Of a stretch of 50,083 bases of DNA, positions 8,994-16,326 are shown one piece after another. The position numbers and the translations under genes were made by a program. The stretch spans positions 1 to 50,083 of the forward strand of contig JAFUQS010000044.1 of assembly GCA_017472225.1 (NCBI GenBank), given 5' to 3'. Position 1 is the first letter of the stretch. Every line of letters begins with the position of its first letter. The notes beneath the pieces were generated by a model, which searched no databases, had not been told where the DNA came from, and was given only the letters and a program-made list of their open reading frames with translations. This stretch comes from Clostridia bacterium. Its GTDB lineage: Bacteria > Bacillota > Clostridia > Oscillospirales > Acutalibacteraceae.

Positions 8994-10040
8994 TTAGTCG
9001 TTTGCAGCACTTAAAGGCTTGATGTCAATTTTCCAGCCTGTGAGCTTAGCTGCAAGGCGTACATTCTGACCCTTGTTACCGATAGCAAGTGAAAGCTGGC
9101 TGTCGGGCACAATTACACGGCAAGCCTTTGCACCGCTTTCGTCAACGCTTACTGACAGCACCTCAGCCGGAGCAAGTGCAGCGGAGATATACTCGGCAGG
9201 GTCCTCGTTATAGCGCACGATATCAATCTTTTCGCCGCAGAGAATGTCAACGATGTTGCTTACTCTCTGACCTCTGGGGCCGATGCAAGCACCAACTGCA
9301 TCAACATTTTCGTCATGGCTGTTTACTGCAATCTTTGTTCTTGAGCCTGCTTCTCTTGAAACGGACATAATTTCAACTACGCCGTCATAAATTTCAGGCA
9401 CTTCTGTTTCAAAGAGTCTCTTCACAAGACCGGGATGCTTTCTTGAAATGTGAGCAAAGCCGCTGCCGCTTTCACTTGTTGTTGAAGCAACATAAACCTT
9501 GATAAGCTGACCTGCCTTAAGCACTTCACCGGGAAGCTGCTCACTCTTGGGAAGAATAGCATTTACTCTGCCGATTTCAATTGAAGCGTCGCCTGTGTCA
9601 GGGTAAACAAGGTTAACCTTAGCAGTAACAACCTCCTGATGTCTGTTTTGGAATTCCTTATTTGCAATTTCTCTTTCAGCTTCTCTGATACCCTGACGGA
9701 TAACGCTCTTAGCTGTCTGAGCAACAATTCTGCCAAACTTTTTGGGCTCAAGAGGAATTTCAACAAATGAGCCTACCTGAGCGTTTGCATCATAGTTGCG
9801 TGCTTCTTCAAGGGTCATTTCAGCTGCAGGCTCTTCCACCTCATCAACAACTGCAATTCTTACATATACATTCATAATCTGCTTTACGGGGTCAATGTCA
9901 ACAACTACATTGTCTCTGTTGCCATAAGTGTTCTTGGTTGCAGAAATAATAGCGGCCTGTATCTTCTCAAAAATATACTCTGAGGATATGCCTTTTTCAC
10001 TCTCAAGCATCTGCACTGCTTCAAAAAATTCTTTGTTCAT
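8994..10040 (-). CDS. nusA: Transcription termination/antitermination factor NusA
   Basis: NusA binds RNA polymerase and nascent RNA, controlling pausing, termination and antitermination. The 348-residue protein has the N-terminal polymerase-binding domain (residues 1 to about 130), an S1 domain (about 135-200) and two KH domains. KH signatures GPRGQR (near residue 245) and GNKGQNVR (near 325) are intact. Length matches Firmicutes NusA, which lacks the C-terminal acidic repeats of Enterobacteria. A possible ribosome site (AAAGGA) lies farther upstream than usual, about 14 nt from the ATG. It follows rimP after a 110-nt spacer. Confidence 0.97.
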   Translation of the reverse strand: MNKEFFEAVQMLESEKGISSEYIFEKIQAAIISATKNTYGNRDNVVVDIDPVKQIMNVYVRIAVVDEVEEPAAEMTLEEARNYDANAQVGSFVEIPLEPKKFGRIVAQTAKSVIRQGIREAEREIANKEFQNRHQEVVTAKVNLVYPDTGDASIEIGRVNAILPKSEQLPGEVLKAGQLIKVYVASTTSESGSGFAHISRKHPGLVKRLFETEVPEIYDGVVEIMSVSREAGSRTKIAVNSHDENVDAVGACIGPRGQRVSNIVDILCGEKIDIVRYNEDPAEYISAALAPAEVLSVSVDESGAKACRVIVPDSQLSLAIGNKGQNVRLAAKLTGWKIDIKPLSAAND

Positions 10041-10063
10041 CTTTTTATACTCATTCCTTTCGA

Positions 10064-10114
10064 TTAGGGTGGCAAATATAATCCGAACCCGTTTTTTGCG
10101 GGCGGATTTCCGCC
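10064..10114. repeat. Intergenic element in the rimP-nusA gap, copy 2
   Basis: Bases 10064-10090 are an inverted copy of the element at 8345-8371. Right after it lies a palindrome GGCGGA-TT-TCCGCC at 10101-10114. Both sit in the 110-nt spacer between rimP and nusA, so they are transcribed in the operon mRNA. Confidence 0.6.
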
Positions 10115-10150
10115 ATCTCTTTGTTAAAATACTCGTAAATCCAGCTTAAG

Positions 10151-10621
10151 TTACATATTAAAATCATCGAGTTTTACCCATGAAGCTTCCTTCTTTGTGA
10201 AGGTAAAACCCTCTTCATCTTCGCATGTGATTGTGATGTTGCCGTCTGTGTAATCTGAAAGTATTCCGCAGAATTCTCTCTTGCCGTCAACAGGTCTTAT
10301 CATTTTTACTTTGATTTTTTCTCCGATGTTAGCCGTGAAATGTTCATCACGAACTAAATCTCTTTCCACACCCGGTGAGCTGACCTCAAGATAATATGCC
10401 TGCTCAATGGGGTCTGCCTCATCAAGAGGCTTGTCGATTGCGTGGCTGAGGTTTACGCAGTCATCAATTGATACGCCACCGTCTTTATCAATAAAAACTC
10501 TCAGGTACCATGAAGCGCCTTCCTTCAAAAAGCGGATGTCCCATATTTTAAGACCCAGCTCATTTGCAAGAGGCTCCACAATTTCCCACACGGTTTTAAC
10601 GGTGTTGCCGCCCTTTGCCAT
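10151..10621 (-). CDS. rimP: Ribosome maturation factor RimP
   Basis: RimP assists assembly of the 30S subunit. The 156-residue sequence has the typical start (IVEPLANELGLKIWDIRFLKE), the motif VSIDDCVNLSHAID, and YYLEVSSPGVERDL at the end of the N-terminal domain, followed by the SH3-like C-terminal domain. AAAGGAGTG five bases before the ATG supports the start. It is the first gene of the operon, about 100 nt from the predicted promoter. Confidence 0.97.
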   Translation of the reverse strand: MAKGGNTVKTVWEIVEPLANELGLKIWDIRFLKEGASWYLRVFIDKDGGVSIDDCVNLSHAIDKPLDEADPIEQAYYLEVSSPGVERDLVRDEHFTANIGEKIKVKMIRPVDGKREFCGILSDYTDGNITITCEDEEGFTFTKKEASWVKLDDFNM

Positions 10622-10672
10622 AAAATCACTCCTTTAAAAATATTCAATTGTAGCTCTGCAAGGCAATAAAGA

Positions 10673-10700
10673 AGAGTGGACCTTCGGGAAGTCCACTCTG
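10673..10700 (-). promoter_or_regulatory. Leader hairpin upstream of rimP
   Basis: Complementary 9-nt arms AGAGTGGAC and GTCCACTCT enclose a short loop in the untranslated leader, between the promoter and the rimP ribosome site. On the minus strand it is followed by TCTTCTTTATT, a weak U-rich run. It could be an attenuator or an mRNA 5' stabilising structure. No known riboswitch class is recognised. Confidence 0.5.
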
Positions 10701-10724
10701 AATTATTCATTACAGATTACCTGC

Positions 10725-10753
10725 ATTATATCATAGTTTGATTTGTTAATCAA
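10725..10753 (-). promoter_or_regulatory. Promoter of the rimP-nusA-infB operon
   Basis: On the minus strand TTGATT (10748-10753) and TATAAT (10725-10730) are separated by 17 nt. The -35 box is part of an inverted repeat TTGATT-AACA-AATCAA, a possible operator. Confidence 0.75.
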
Positions 10754-10813
10754 GTCTTTTTGCACATTTTTATTATATTGTGTTAAAAACAAAGCTGTTG
10801 CTTCATTAAAAAT

Positions 10814-10840
10814 GGCGGGTAGGGATTACCCTACACCGCC
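10814..10840 (-). terminator. Terminator-like hairpin after the 870-residue exported protein
   Basis: Arms GGCGG..TAGGG and CCCTA..CCGCC form an imperfect stem around ATTA. On the minus strand it is followed by ATTTTTAAT. It separates the exported-protein gene from the rimP promoter downstream. The sequence could also be a dispersed intergenic repeat. Confidence 0.5.
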
Positions 10841-10851
10841 TTAGCTTGTCG

Positions 10852-10882
10852 CAATTCTGCGTTCTGCACTCTGCATTCCGCA
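10852..10882. repeat. Tandem GCAGAAT-type 7-mer repeat, copy 2
   Basis: Bases 10852-10878 are identical to 446-472. On the minus strand this is a run of degenerate GCAGAAT heptamers directly downstream of the stop codon of the neighbouring gene. Confidence 0.7.
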
Positions 10883-10883
10883 C

Positions 10884-13496
10884 TTATTTCAGCATTCCGT
10901 GATATCTGCCCATCCAATAGGGAAGCGAATAGGTTGTTGAGCCTTCGATTTCGCCGGGGTTATAGCTGCCGCCGAGATCGTAGGATGCACCGTTGTACTT
11001 ATGGAAAGCTCTTTCGTCTGCAGCAGCAATCTTAAGGTCGAGCTTACCAAGAGAGAATACCATACCGATAATCCTGAGAATCTGATTATCACTGTTCCAG
11101 AACATGGGAACATAACCGTTAAGGTCAAATGAAAGAGTGTTTGTACCGCCGATGCCTACTTCATTGAGATTAAACTCATCAAGGTCATCTCTGTTGTCGT
11201 TTGTTGCACCGAGTCTTCTCAGGTCAATAGGATGACGTGAAAGCTGCCATGCAGCAACCTCTACAAGGCTGTTGCCATAGTTATCCTTCTTTTCTTCGTT
11301 GGGATATGCAAGCTGATAAATATAGTACCACAAGGGATTTTCGCTGTTTCCTACTGAGTACCACCAATCGTCCATAGCTTCCTTATAATACTCAAGGAGC
11401 TCTTCGTCATCCTCAAGCTGGAAGAGGGTGTAGAAGCCAAGCATAGCCATTTCTTCGTCTGAGTGGTTGAGGATAAGACGGTAAATTGTCTTAAAGAGCT
11501 CTGTGCCTACAAGAGGTCTGAGGATGAAGCCGAGGATGCCTGAAACATCGTTAGCATACTCAAGAATGGACATTTCATATCTTTCGAGCTCCTGAGTCAT
11601 AACCTCAGCATACTGATACTGTTCATCGAGAGCTGCCATTCTGTATTCGTCTTCCCACTTCTGGTCGCCTGTGATATATGCTGCCACCTTGAATGCGGTA
11701 AGAAGAACCATAGCATTAAGAGGTGCGCCGCCGAGAACCTGACCGTTGTGGAAGTAAGTTCTTGAGAACTTAGCCCATGTTGTGGGCTGACCTGAACCGT
11801 CAACCATGCAATAGCTGTTGTCTGAAAGATGCTGAGCAAACTTATCAAGTGTTTCTTCAAGCATAGCTTTAAATTCAGGGTCTTCGGGACCGAGAATATC
11901 ATAAGCTAATTTATAAAGGAAAAGGTGACCGATGATTTCGTCTGAGCTTGTGTCGCCCTTATAGAAAATATCATCTATATCATATTCTGCACCGATAAGG
12001 TCATTCCAGAGTCTTTCGGGAATTTCGCCTGTTGCGTTAACCTTAAGACCTCTGTAGTTTTCGCCATGAAGAAGGAAATCACTGCCGTCGCCATAGGTCT
12101 TTGTTGAGATACCTGTTGCTGTACCGTCACCGTTGTGTGTCCAATAAGCATATGAGTTGACATCACTGTTTTCATCCTTGAATGAATATGTTCTTGCCCA
12201 GAAGCCTTCGAGAAGTCTTGTTCTCTTGGCGTACTCTGTGCCGCTTTCGTCACCAAGGGGATCCTTCCAGCTGTCAGGGTCAGCCAGAGCAAGGTTTTCA
12301 TCATCCTGAACATAGGATGTGTAACCGAAGCGCATATACTTTGAATACATCTTGTCAAAGCTCATTGCAGGGCTTTCAAAGGGAATATACTGTGAATAGT
12401 CGCCACCCTTGATAAGAGCTTCACTTGTGTAATATTTACCTGTTTCAAGGTTAACAACTGAGCCGTTTCTCTGTGCACGCACATAGCTGTCAACTGTGCC
12501 TTCACGCATTGAAACATATGTCAGGAAGAGAACTGCTTCTGTTGAAAGAGTTGCAGTCTTTCTTGCATCCTCAATCTGCTCAGGTGTTGCGTTGGGGTCA
12601 TTCTTCATAACTGCATAGCGCATAAGCTCACCAGCAGCATACATTGAGGTCCACAGACCGTCATTGTCTGATTCCTCAGGCTTCCACTCACCGTCAATAA
12701 GATAAGCGTTTGAAACCATACCACGTCTTGCAACATATTCGTGTGTTGCTTCGTTCATAATGGCAGCCTTTTCTGTGCCGTCAATTGGGAGCATTTCAAT
12801 GTGTGAATAGCCCTCAGCCATAGCTGTCCAGATGCCGTTGTTGCCGTCATCAAAGATAGCAAGCACTTTGCCGTCACCTGTGTCGTTGCCATAGAAATAT
12901 CTGTCACCCATGAAACGCATTTCCTTGTCTCTCTCGTTTGATGCGTTTTCATCTGTACGAAGAACACCGTAATTTGTAATTGTCCACACTGCACCGTCAG
13001 ATGTTGTTACAGTCTGAGCATCAGCATACTTTGATGAATCTGCAACCTTTTCGGGCACATTCTTGTCACCTATTTCATATCTGTTTACTATCTTCTGAAG
13101 CACGTCATTTTCTTCGGTTGCTCCGAGAGTATAGTCAACCTTTGCAAGTGACTGTTCTGCCTTTGTTGCTGTTTTTACAACCTTAAGTGTTACTGAATCT
13201 GTGTAACCCTCTGTGTTCTGAGCTGTGATAACAGCTTCGCCCTCTTTGAGTGCTGTCACACGGCCGAATTCGTCAACGCTTGCCACATCGGCAGGCTGAG
13301 CAGACCACTTAACAAAATTTGTTGTACCGCTTGCTGCAAGGTCAACAGTTCTGCTGTCACCGATCGTCAATTCCCAGTTTTCCGGCACAATAAGTCTTAA
13401 TACTGCAACTTCATCCTTCCAGAATGTTGCTCCTGCAGGCAACATCATGCCGAAAACCATCAGGATGCTTAAAAGCAAAGCCAGCATTTTCTTCAT
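10884..13496 (-). CDS. Secreted protein with Ig-like (Big_2) domain and helical-toroid-like region
   Basis: This 870-residue protein begins with a clear signal peptide (residues 1-23, ending PAGA). Residues about 30-105 look like a bacterial Ig-like Big_2 domain (WSAQPADVASVDEFGRVTAL, then GEAVITAQN). A mixed region with strands such as GDGKVLAIFDDGNNGIWTAM follows. From about residue 275 the motif SDNDGLWTSMYAAGELMRYA opens a long helix-rich part with many aromatics and tryptophans (for example DDWWYSVGN, LWYYIYQLAYPN), suggestive of an alpha/alpha-toroid enzyme or binding fold. I recall this motif from uncharacterised secreted proteins with propeller-like segments but cannot name the family or an activity. 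There is no LPXTG or other anchor. It has its own promoter and AGGAG ribosome site. Confidence 0.8.
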   Translation of the reverse strand: MKKMLALLLSILMVFGMMLPAGATFWKDEVAVLRLIVPENWELTIGDSRTVDLAASGTTNFVKWSAQPADVASVDEFGRVTALKEGEAVITAQNTEGYTDSVTLKVVKTATKAEQSLAKVDYTLGATEENDVLQKIVNRYEIGDKNVPEKVADSSKYADAQTVTTSDGAVWTITNYGVLRTDENASNERDKEMRFMGDRYFYGNDTGDGKVLAIFDDGNNGIWTAMAEGYSHIEMLPIDGTEKAAIMNEATHEYVARRGMVSNAYLIDGEWKPEESDNDGLWTSMYAAGELMRYAVMKNDPNATPEQIEDARKTATLSTEAVLFLTYVSMREGTVDSYVRAQRNGSVVNLETGKYYTSEALIKGGDYSQYIPFESPAMSFDKMYSKYMRFGYTSYVQDDENLALADPDSWKDPLGDESGTEYAKRTRLLEGFWARTYSFKDENSDVNSYAYWTHNGDGTATGISTKTYGDGSDFLLHGENYRGLKVNATGEIPERLWNDLIGAEYDIDDIFYKGDTSSDEIIGHLFLYKLAYDILGPEDPEFKAMLEETLDKFAQHLSDNSYCMVDGSGQPTTWAKFSRTYFHNGQVLGGAPLNAMVLLTAFKVAAYITGDQKWEDEYRMAALDEQYQYAEVMTQELERYEMSILEYANDVSGILGFILRPLVGTELFKTIYRLILNHSDEEMAMLGFYTLFQLEDDEELLEYYKEAMDDWWYSVGNSENPLWYYIYQLAYPNEEKKDNYGNSLVEVAAWQLSRHPIDLRRLGATNDNRDDLDEFNLNEVGIGGTNTLSFDLNGYVPMFWNSDNQILRIIGMVFSLGKLDLKIAAADERAFHKYNGASYDLGGSYNPGEIEGSTTYSLPYWMGRYHGMLK

Positions 13497-13565
13497 TTTT
13501 TACCACTCCTATATAAATATTTTGAGCTGAATTCCCGGCGAAAAAAACGGGTTTAATTCCTATAT

Positions 13566-13594
13566 ATGATAACACTCCGTAACATTTCCGTCAA
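13566..13594 (-). promoter_or_regulatory. Promoter of the 870-residue exported protein
   Basis: On the minus strand TTGACG (13589-13594) and TATCAT (13566-13571) are separated by 17 nt, about 70 nt before the start codon. Confidence 0.7.
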
Positions 13595-13645
13595 GTTTTA
13601 TTCATTCAAGTTTTAAATTTATTTATAAATATTCATTCCATATAC

Positions 13646-13680
13646 AAAAACAGACTGCCGATAATAAACAGCAGTCTGTT
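13646..13680 (-). terminator. Terminator of the lipase-like gene
   Basis: AACAGACTGC (13649-13658) and GCAGTCTGTT (13671-13680) form a perfect 10-bp stem. On the minus strand it runs into a T-run (13646-13650). It begins 10 nt after the stop codon. Confidence 0.85.
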
Positions 13681-13690
13681 AAAGTCACAT

Positions 13691-15256
13691 TTATTTGTTA
13701 AAAAGCTTTGATATGAGGCTGATTAAACCTGTCAGGAGTCTGAAAAGAAGTCTTATGGGGTCGTCTGACCATGCAAAGTCTTCTTCCTCGCCCTCATCAA
13801 TAATCACCTTACCGTCAACATAGTCAAAATACTGAGGATACTTCTCATTATCAAATACTGTCATCTGACCGTCGCTCTTACAGAATTCATTGAAGATAGT
13901 TCCGAAGAAATCAGGGAACTGGTCATGGTCAATATTTTTAATAAACCATGTTGTGTCAGGGAAAAGTGCTGTTGAAGCGTCAACTGTCTTATCGGGTGAT
14001 ATGTATTTTGCTGTACCCTTCTCCTCAGCTTCTTTGAGATAATCCTCTGAGAAGGTCTTGCCTATTTCAGTGCCTGTTGCACCTAATGAAAGCTCTGTTA
14101 CGGTACCTCTGACATCACCTGTCAGTTCTGAATCCGCAAACAGCGGCACACAGGGAGCACCGTATTTTGCAACAACGGCAATACCCAAACCGTCAGCCTT
14201 AAGATTTAAGAGAAGGTCTTCATAAAGAGGTCTTCCTGTTTCTTCATTGGTGTCACCGAGAAGTGCATGATAAGCATCCGTCTTTTCAATAAAGACCTTA
14301 TATTCCTCTTTGAGTTCGGGAGTGTTAAAGACCTTGTTTATTGCCTTGTCATAAAACTTCTCACTTACCATACTCCAATATGAGGGGTAACCGCCGTAGC
14401 AGCAAAGAGCAAGAGGAGAAATAAGCTGGTCTGAAATTTTGTCAATGATACCCTGAACAAAATCAACACCTAAATCGAGAACCTCTGCATAATTAAGCAG
14501 TGATACAAGTGAATATGCAAACATTGCAAGAGCAGGGTCTTCAATAAGAGCACCGCCGTCAAGGAAATCAGAAACAAATCTGTCAACTGTGTCAGGCTGA
14601 AGCTCAATTGAGCCTGAAAGCAGTGAACCTAAGGTTATATAACCTGCAACACCGGCTGTGTCAAGCATAATATTCTTAACTCTGAAGTCATGGCCGTAAT
14701 CGCCGTTATAGCTCTTTGCAACATATGCCATAGCCATGTTTGCACCAAGGCAGCGGCAGTGAATGTTAACTCCCTTTGCACCTGTTGCCGCAAGAACTCT
14801 CTCAACATAAACATCCAGCTGGTCAGCAACCTCAAGAGGAGACAAACGCCAGTCATATTTAAAATAGAAGATTTTTGCGTCCTTGTCAATAACAACAGTT
14901 TTGCTGTTCCATTTAATATGTGTGCCGTTTGAAGCATTGCCGTCGCTGTCAAGGTCAATATCTTCATAAATTGCTGCAGTGGCATCTACAAGAGAGTCAA
15001 CATAAGCAGTGTAATCGCCTGAAATCAGAGCCTTTCCAAGCTCCTCAAGCACAGGACCTGCAGCCTCTTTGATATAACCGCCTCTGTCAATAGTACCCGG
15101 ATTCTTTGCAAGTGTTCCGTCTGCCTTATAGATAGCTTCATTACCTTTACCGGCAAGATAAATCACAGGCAAACCGCTTTCATCCGCTGCAAAAGCCGGC
15201 ACAGCAAAGCTCATAAGCATTGCAAGGCACAATATAATTGAAAGTATTTTTTTCAT
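13691..15256 (-). CDS. Secreted lipase-like alpha/beta hydrolase with cysteine at the nucleophile position
   Basis: This 521-residue exported protein has a signal peptide (residues 1-23, ending PAFA). The segments YDWRLSPLEVADQLDVYVE and GVNIHCRCLGANMAMAYV resemble the LCAT/triacylglycerol-lipase type of alpha/beta hydrolase. There the nucleophile elbow is normally GHSxGG. Here it reads H-C-R-C-L-G-A, so the expected serine is Cys169 (codon TGC at 14750-14752). A histidine in IDHDQFPDFF and an aspartate in PLFADSELTGD could complete a triad. The C-terminus has an acidic run, a tryptophan and a hydrophobic helix ending in KLFNK. The start at 15256 is preceded by CAGGAGG; an in-frame TTG upstream at 15277 lies ahead of that site and was rejected. 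Substrate unknown; a non-catalytic or thiol-dependent hydrolase is possible. Confidence 0.8.
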   Translation of the reverse strand: MKKILSIILCLAMLMSFAVPAFAADESGLPVIYLAGKGNEAIYKADGTLAKNPGTIDRGGYIKEAAGPVLEELGKALISGDYTAYVDSLVDATAAIYEDIDLDSDGNASNGTHIKWNSKTVVIDKDAKIFYFKYDWRLSPLEVADQLDVYVERVLAATGAKGVNIHCRCLGANMAMAYVAKSYNGDYGHDFRVKNIMLDTAGVAGYITLGSLLSGSIELQPDTVDRFVSDFLDGGALIEDPALAMFAYSLVSLLNYAEVLDLGVDFVQGIIDKISDQLISPLALCCYGGYPSYWSMVSEKFYDKAINKVFNTPELKEEYKVFIEKTDAYHALLGDTNEETGRPLYEDLLLNLKADGLGIAVVAKYGAPCVPLFADSELTGDVRGTVTELSLGATGTEIGKTFSEDYLKEAEEKGTAKYISPDKTVDASTALFPDTTWFIKNIDHDQFPDFFGTIFNEFCKSDGQMTVFDNEKYPQYFDYVDGKVIIDEGEEEDFAWSDDPIRLLFRLLTGLISLISKLFNK

Positions 15257-15300
15257 AAAAAATCCTCCTGTCAACAACTGTTTAATTTAGTACGTATTGT

Positions 15301-15329
15301 ATTATAACATCTTCTTTTTTACAGTGCAA
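15301..15329 (-). promoter_or_regulatory. Promoter of the lipase-like gene
   Basis: On the minus strand TTGCAC (15324-15329) and a perfect TATAAT (15301-15306) are separated by 17 nt, about 45 nt before the start codon. Confidence 0.75.
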
Positions 15330-15392
15330 TAGTTTCTTCTAATAAAGTACACTTTGGCAAAACTGTGTTAAATTTATTTCCTGATTTTAAAC

Positions 15393-15427
15393 AAAAAAAC
15401 GAGAGACTTTCACCGAAGCCTCTCGTT
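15393..15427 (-). terminator. Terminator of the EEP gene pair
   Basis: AACGAGAG (15398-15405) and CTCTCGTT (15420-15427) form the outer stem, with CTT/AAG-type pairs inside. On the minus strand it is followed by seven T residues. It starts 7 nt after the stop codon. Confidence 0.85.
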
Positions 15428-15433
15428 AAATTC

Positions 15434-16315
15434 TTATAAGTTTATATCAGCCATTATTCCATAGTGATCTGAAACATACATTCCGTTTATCTGCTCGTCA
15501 ATAACCTTATATCTGTCTACGCTTATTCCTTCAGTCACAAAGATAAAATCAATAGCATACAGTCCCGTTGTCAGGTTGCCGTAATCGTGATAGGTTTTGC
15601 CGAAATCACTCTTTTGGGCAATAAGCCTGGCATTACAGAGCTTCTTAGTCATTTCAGCATACATATCCGATTTAAGCGTGTCATTAAAGTCACCTGTGCA
15701 AATAAGAGGATTGCCTGACATAAGCAGCTCGTCAATTTTAGTGTTCAATATTTCTGCCTGCTTTGTTCTTGCCTCATCCCCTGCATTATCAAGGTGAGTG
15801 TTTATATGTGTGTACTGCTGACCTGTCTGCCTGTTCCTGAGCACTGCCCACGTGGCAACTCTCGCAAGACCTGCAATTTCCAGTTTTGAATAGGGAACCT
15901 CTGGTGTGTCACTCAGCCATATAGTGCCACTGTCCACAAGGTCATACTTATCCTTTTTATAAAACACTGCCGAAGCCTCAGGCACTTCACTTTCATCACG
16001 CATCTGTGAAACAAAGCCGTATTCCTCGCCAAGCTCTCTTTCAAGAATTTCCATCCACTGTGGTGTTGCCTCCTGCACACCGAAGGAGTCGGGCTCATAA
16101 GCTCTTACGAGGGCAACAAACAGCTTTGAACGGTTTTCAACAGAGCCGTAGGCATCATCGTTATACCTTACATTCTGGCTGATAATTCTTATGCTTTCAT
16201 CACTCTTCTCAGGCACACCTCTTACCTTAAGGCTGTCCTCAGACATAAGGCAGGTGTTCATAAACAGTGCCATTATAAGAGCAACAAGACGTTTAATAAT
16301 ATTGAGTATTATCAT
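15434..16315 (-). CDS. Exported endonuclease/exonuclease/phosphatase (EEP) family protein, paralogue 1
   Basis: This 293-residue EEP-fold hydrolase has all expected catalytic residues: Asn48 (QNVR), Glu82 (GVQEAT), His174 and Asp176 (NTHLD), Asp209 and Asn211 (GDFN), Asp256 (IDFIF) and Asp283-His284 (SDH). Members of this Mg-dependent fold cleave phosphodiester or phosphomonoester bonds in nucleic acids, phospholipid head groups or inositol phosphates. A hydrophobic N-terminal helix (about residues 10-23) suggests export, either as a signal anchor or uncleaved signal. The ATG lies 11 nt after the stop of its paralogue, behind GAGGTGA, so the two are co-transcribed. Substrate cannot be inferred. 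The sphingomyelinase-like or nuclease-like subgroup is undecided. Confidence 0.88.
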   Translation of the reverse strand: MIILNIIKRLVALIMALFMNTCLMSEDSLKVRGVPEKSDESIRIISQNVRYNDDAYGSVENRSKLFVALVRAYEPDSFGVQEATPQWMEILERELGEEYGFVSQMRDESEVPEASAVFYKKDKYDLVDSGTIWLSDTPEVPYSKLEIAGLARVATWAVLRNRQTGQQYTHINTHLDNAGDEARTKQAEILNTKIDELLMSGNPLICTGDFNDTLKSDMYAEMTKKLCNARLIAQKSDFGKTYHDYGNLTTGLYAIDFIFVTEGISVDRYKVIDEQINGMYVSDHYGIMADINL

Positions 16316-16326
16316 GCTTTTTCACC

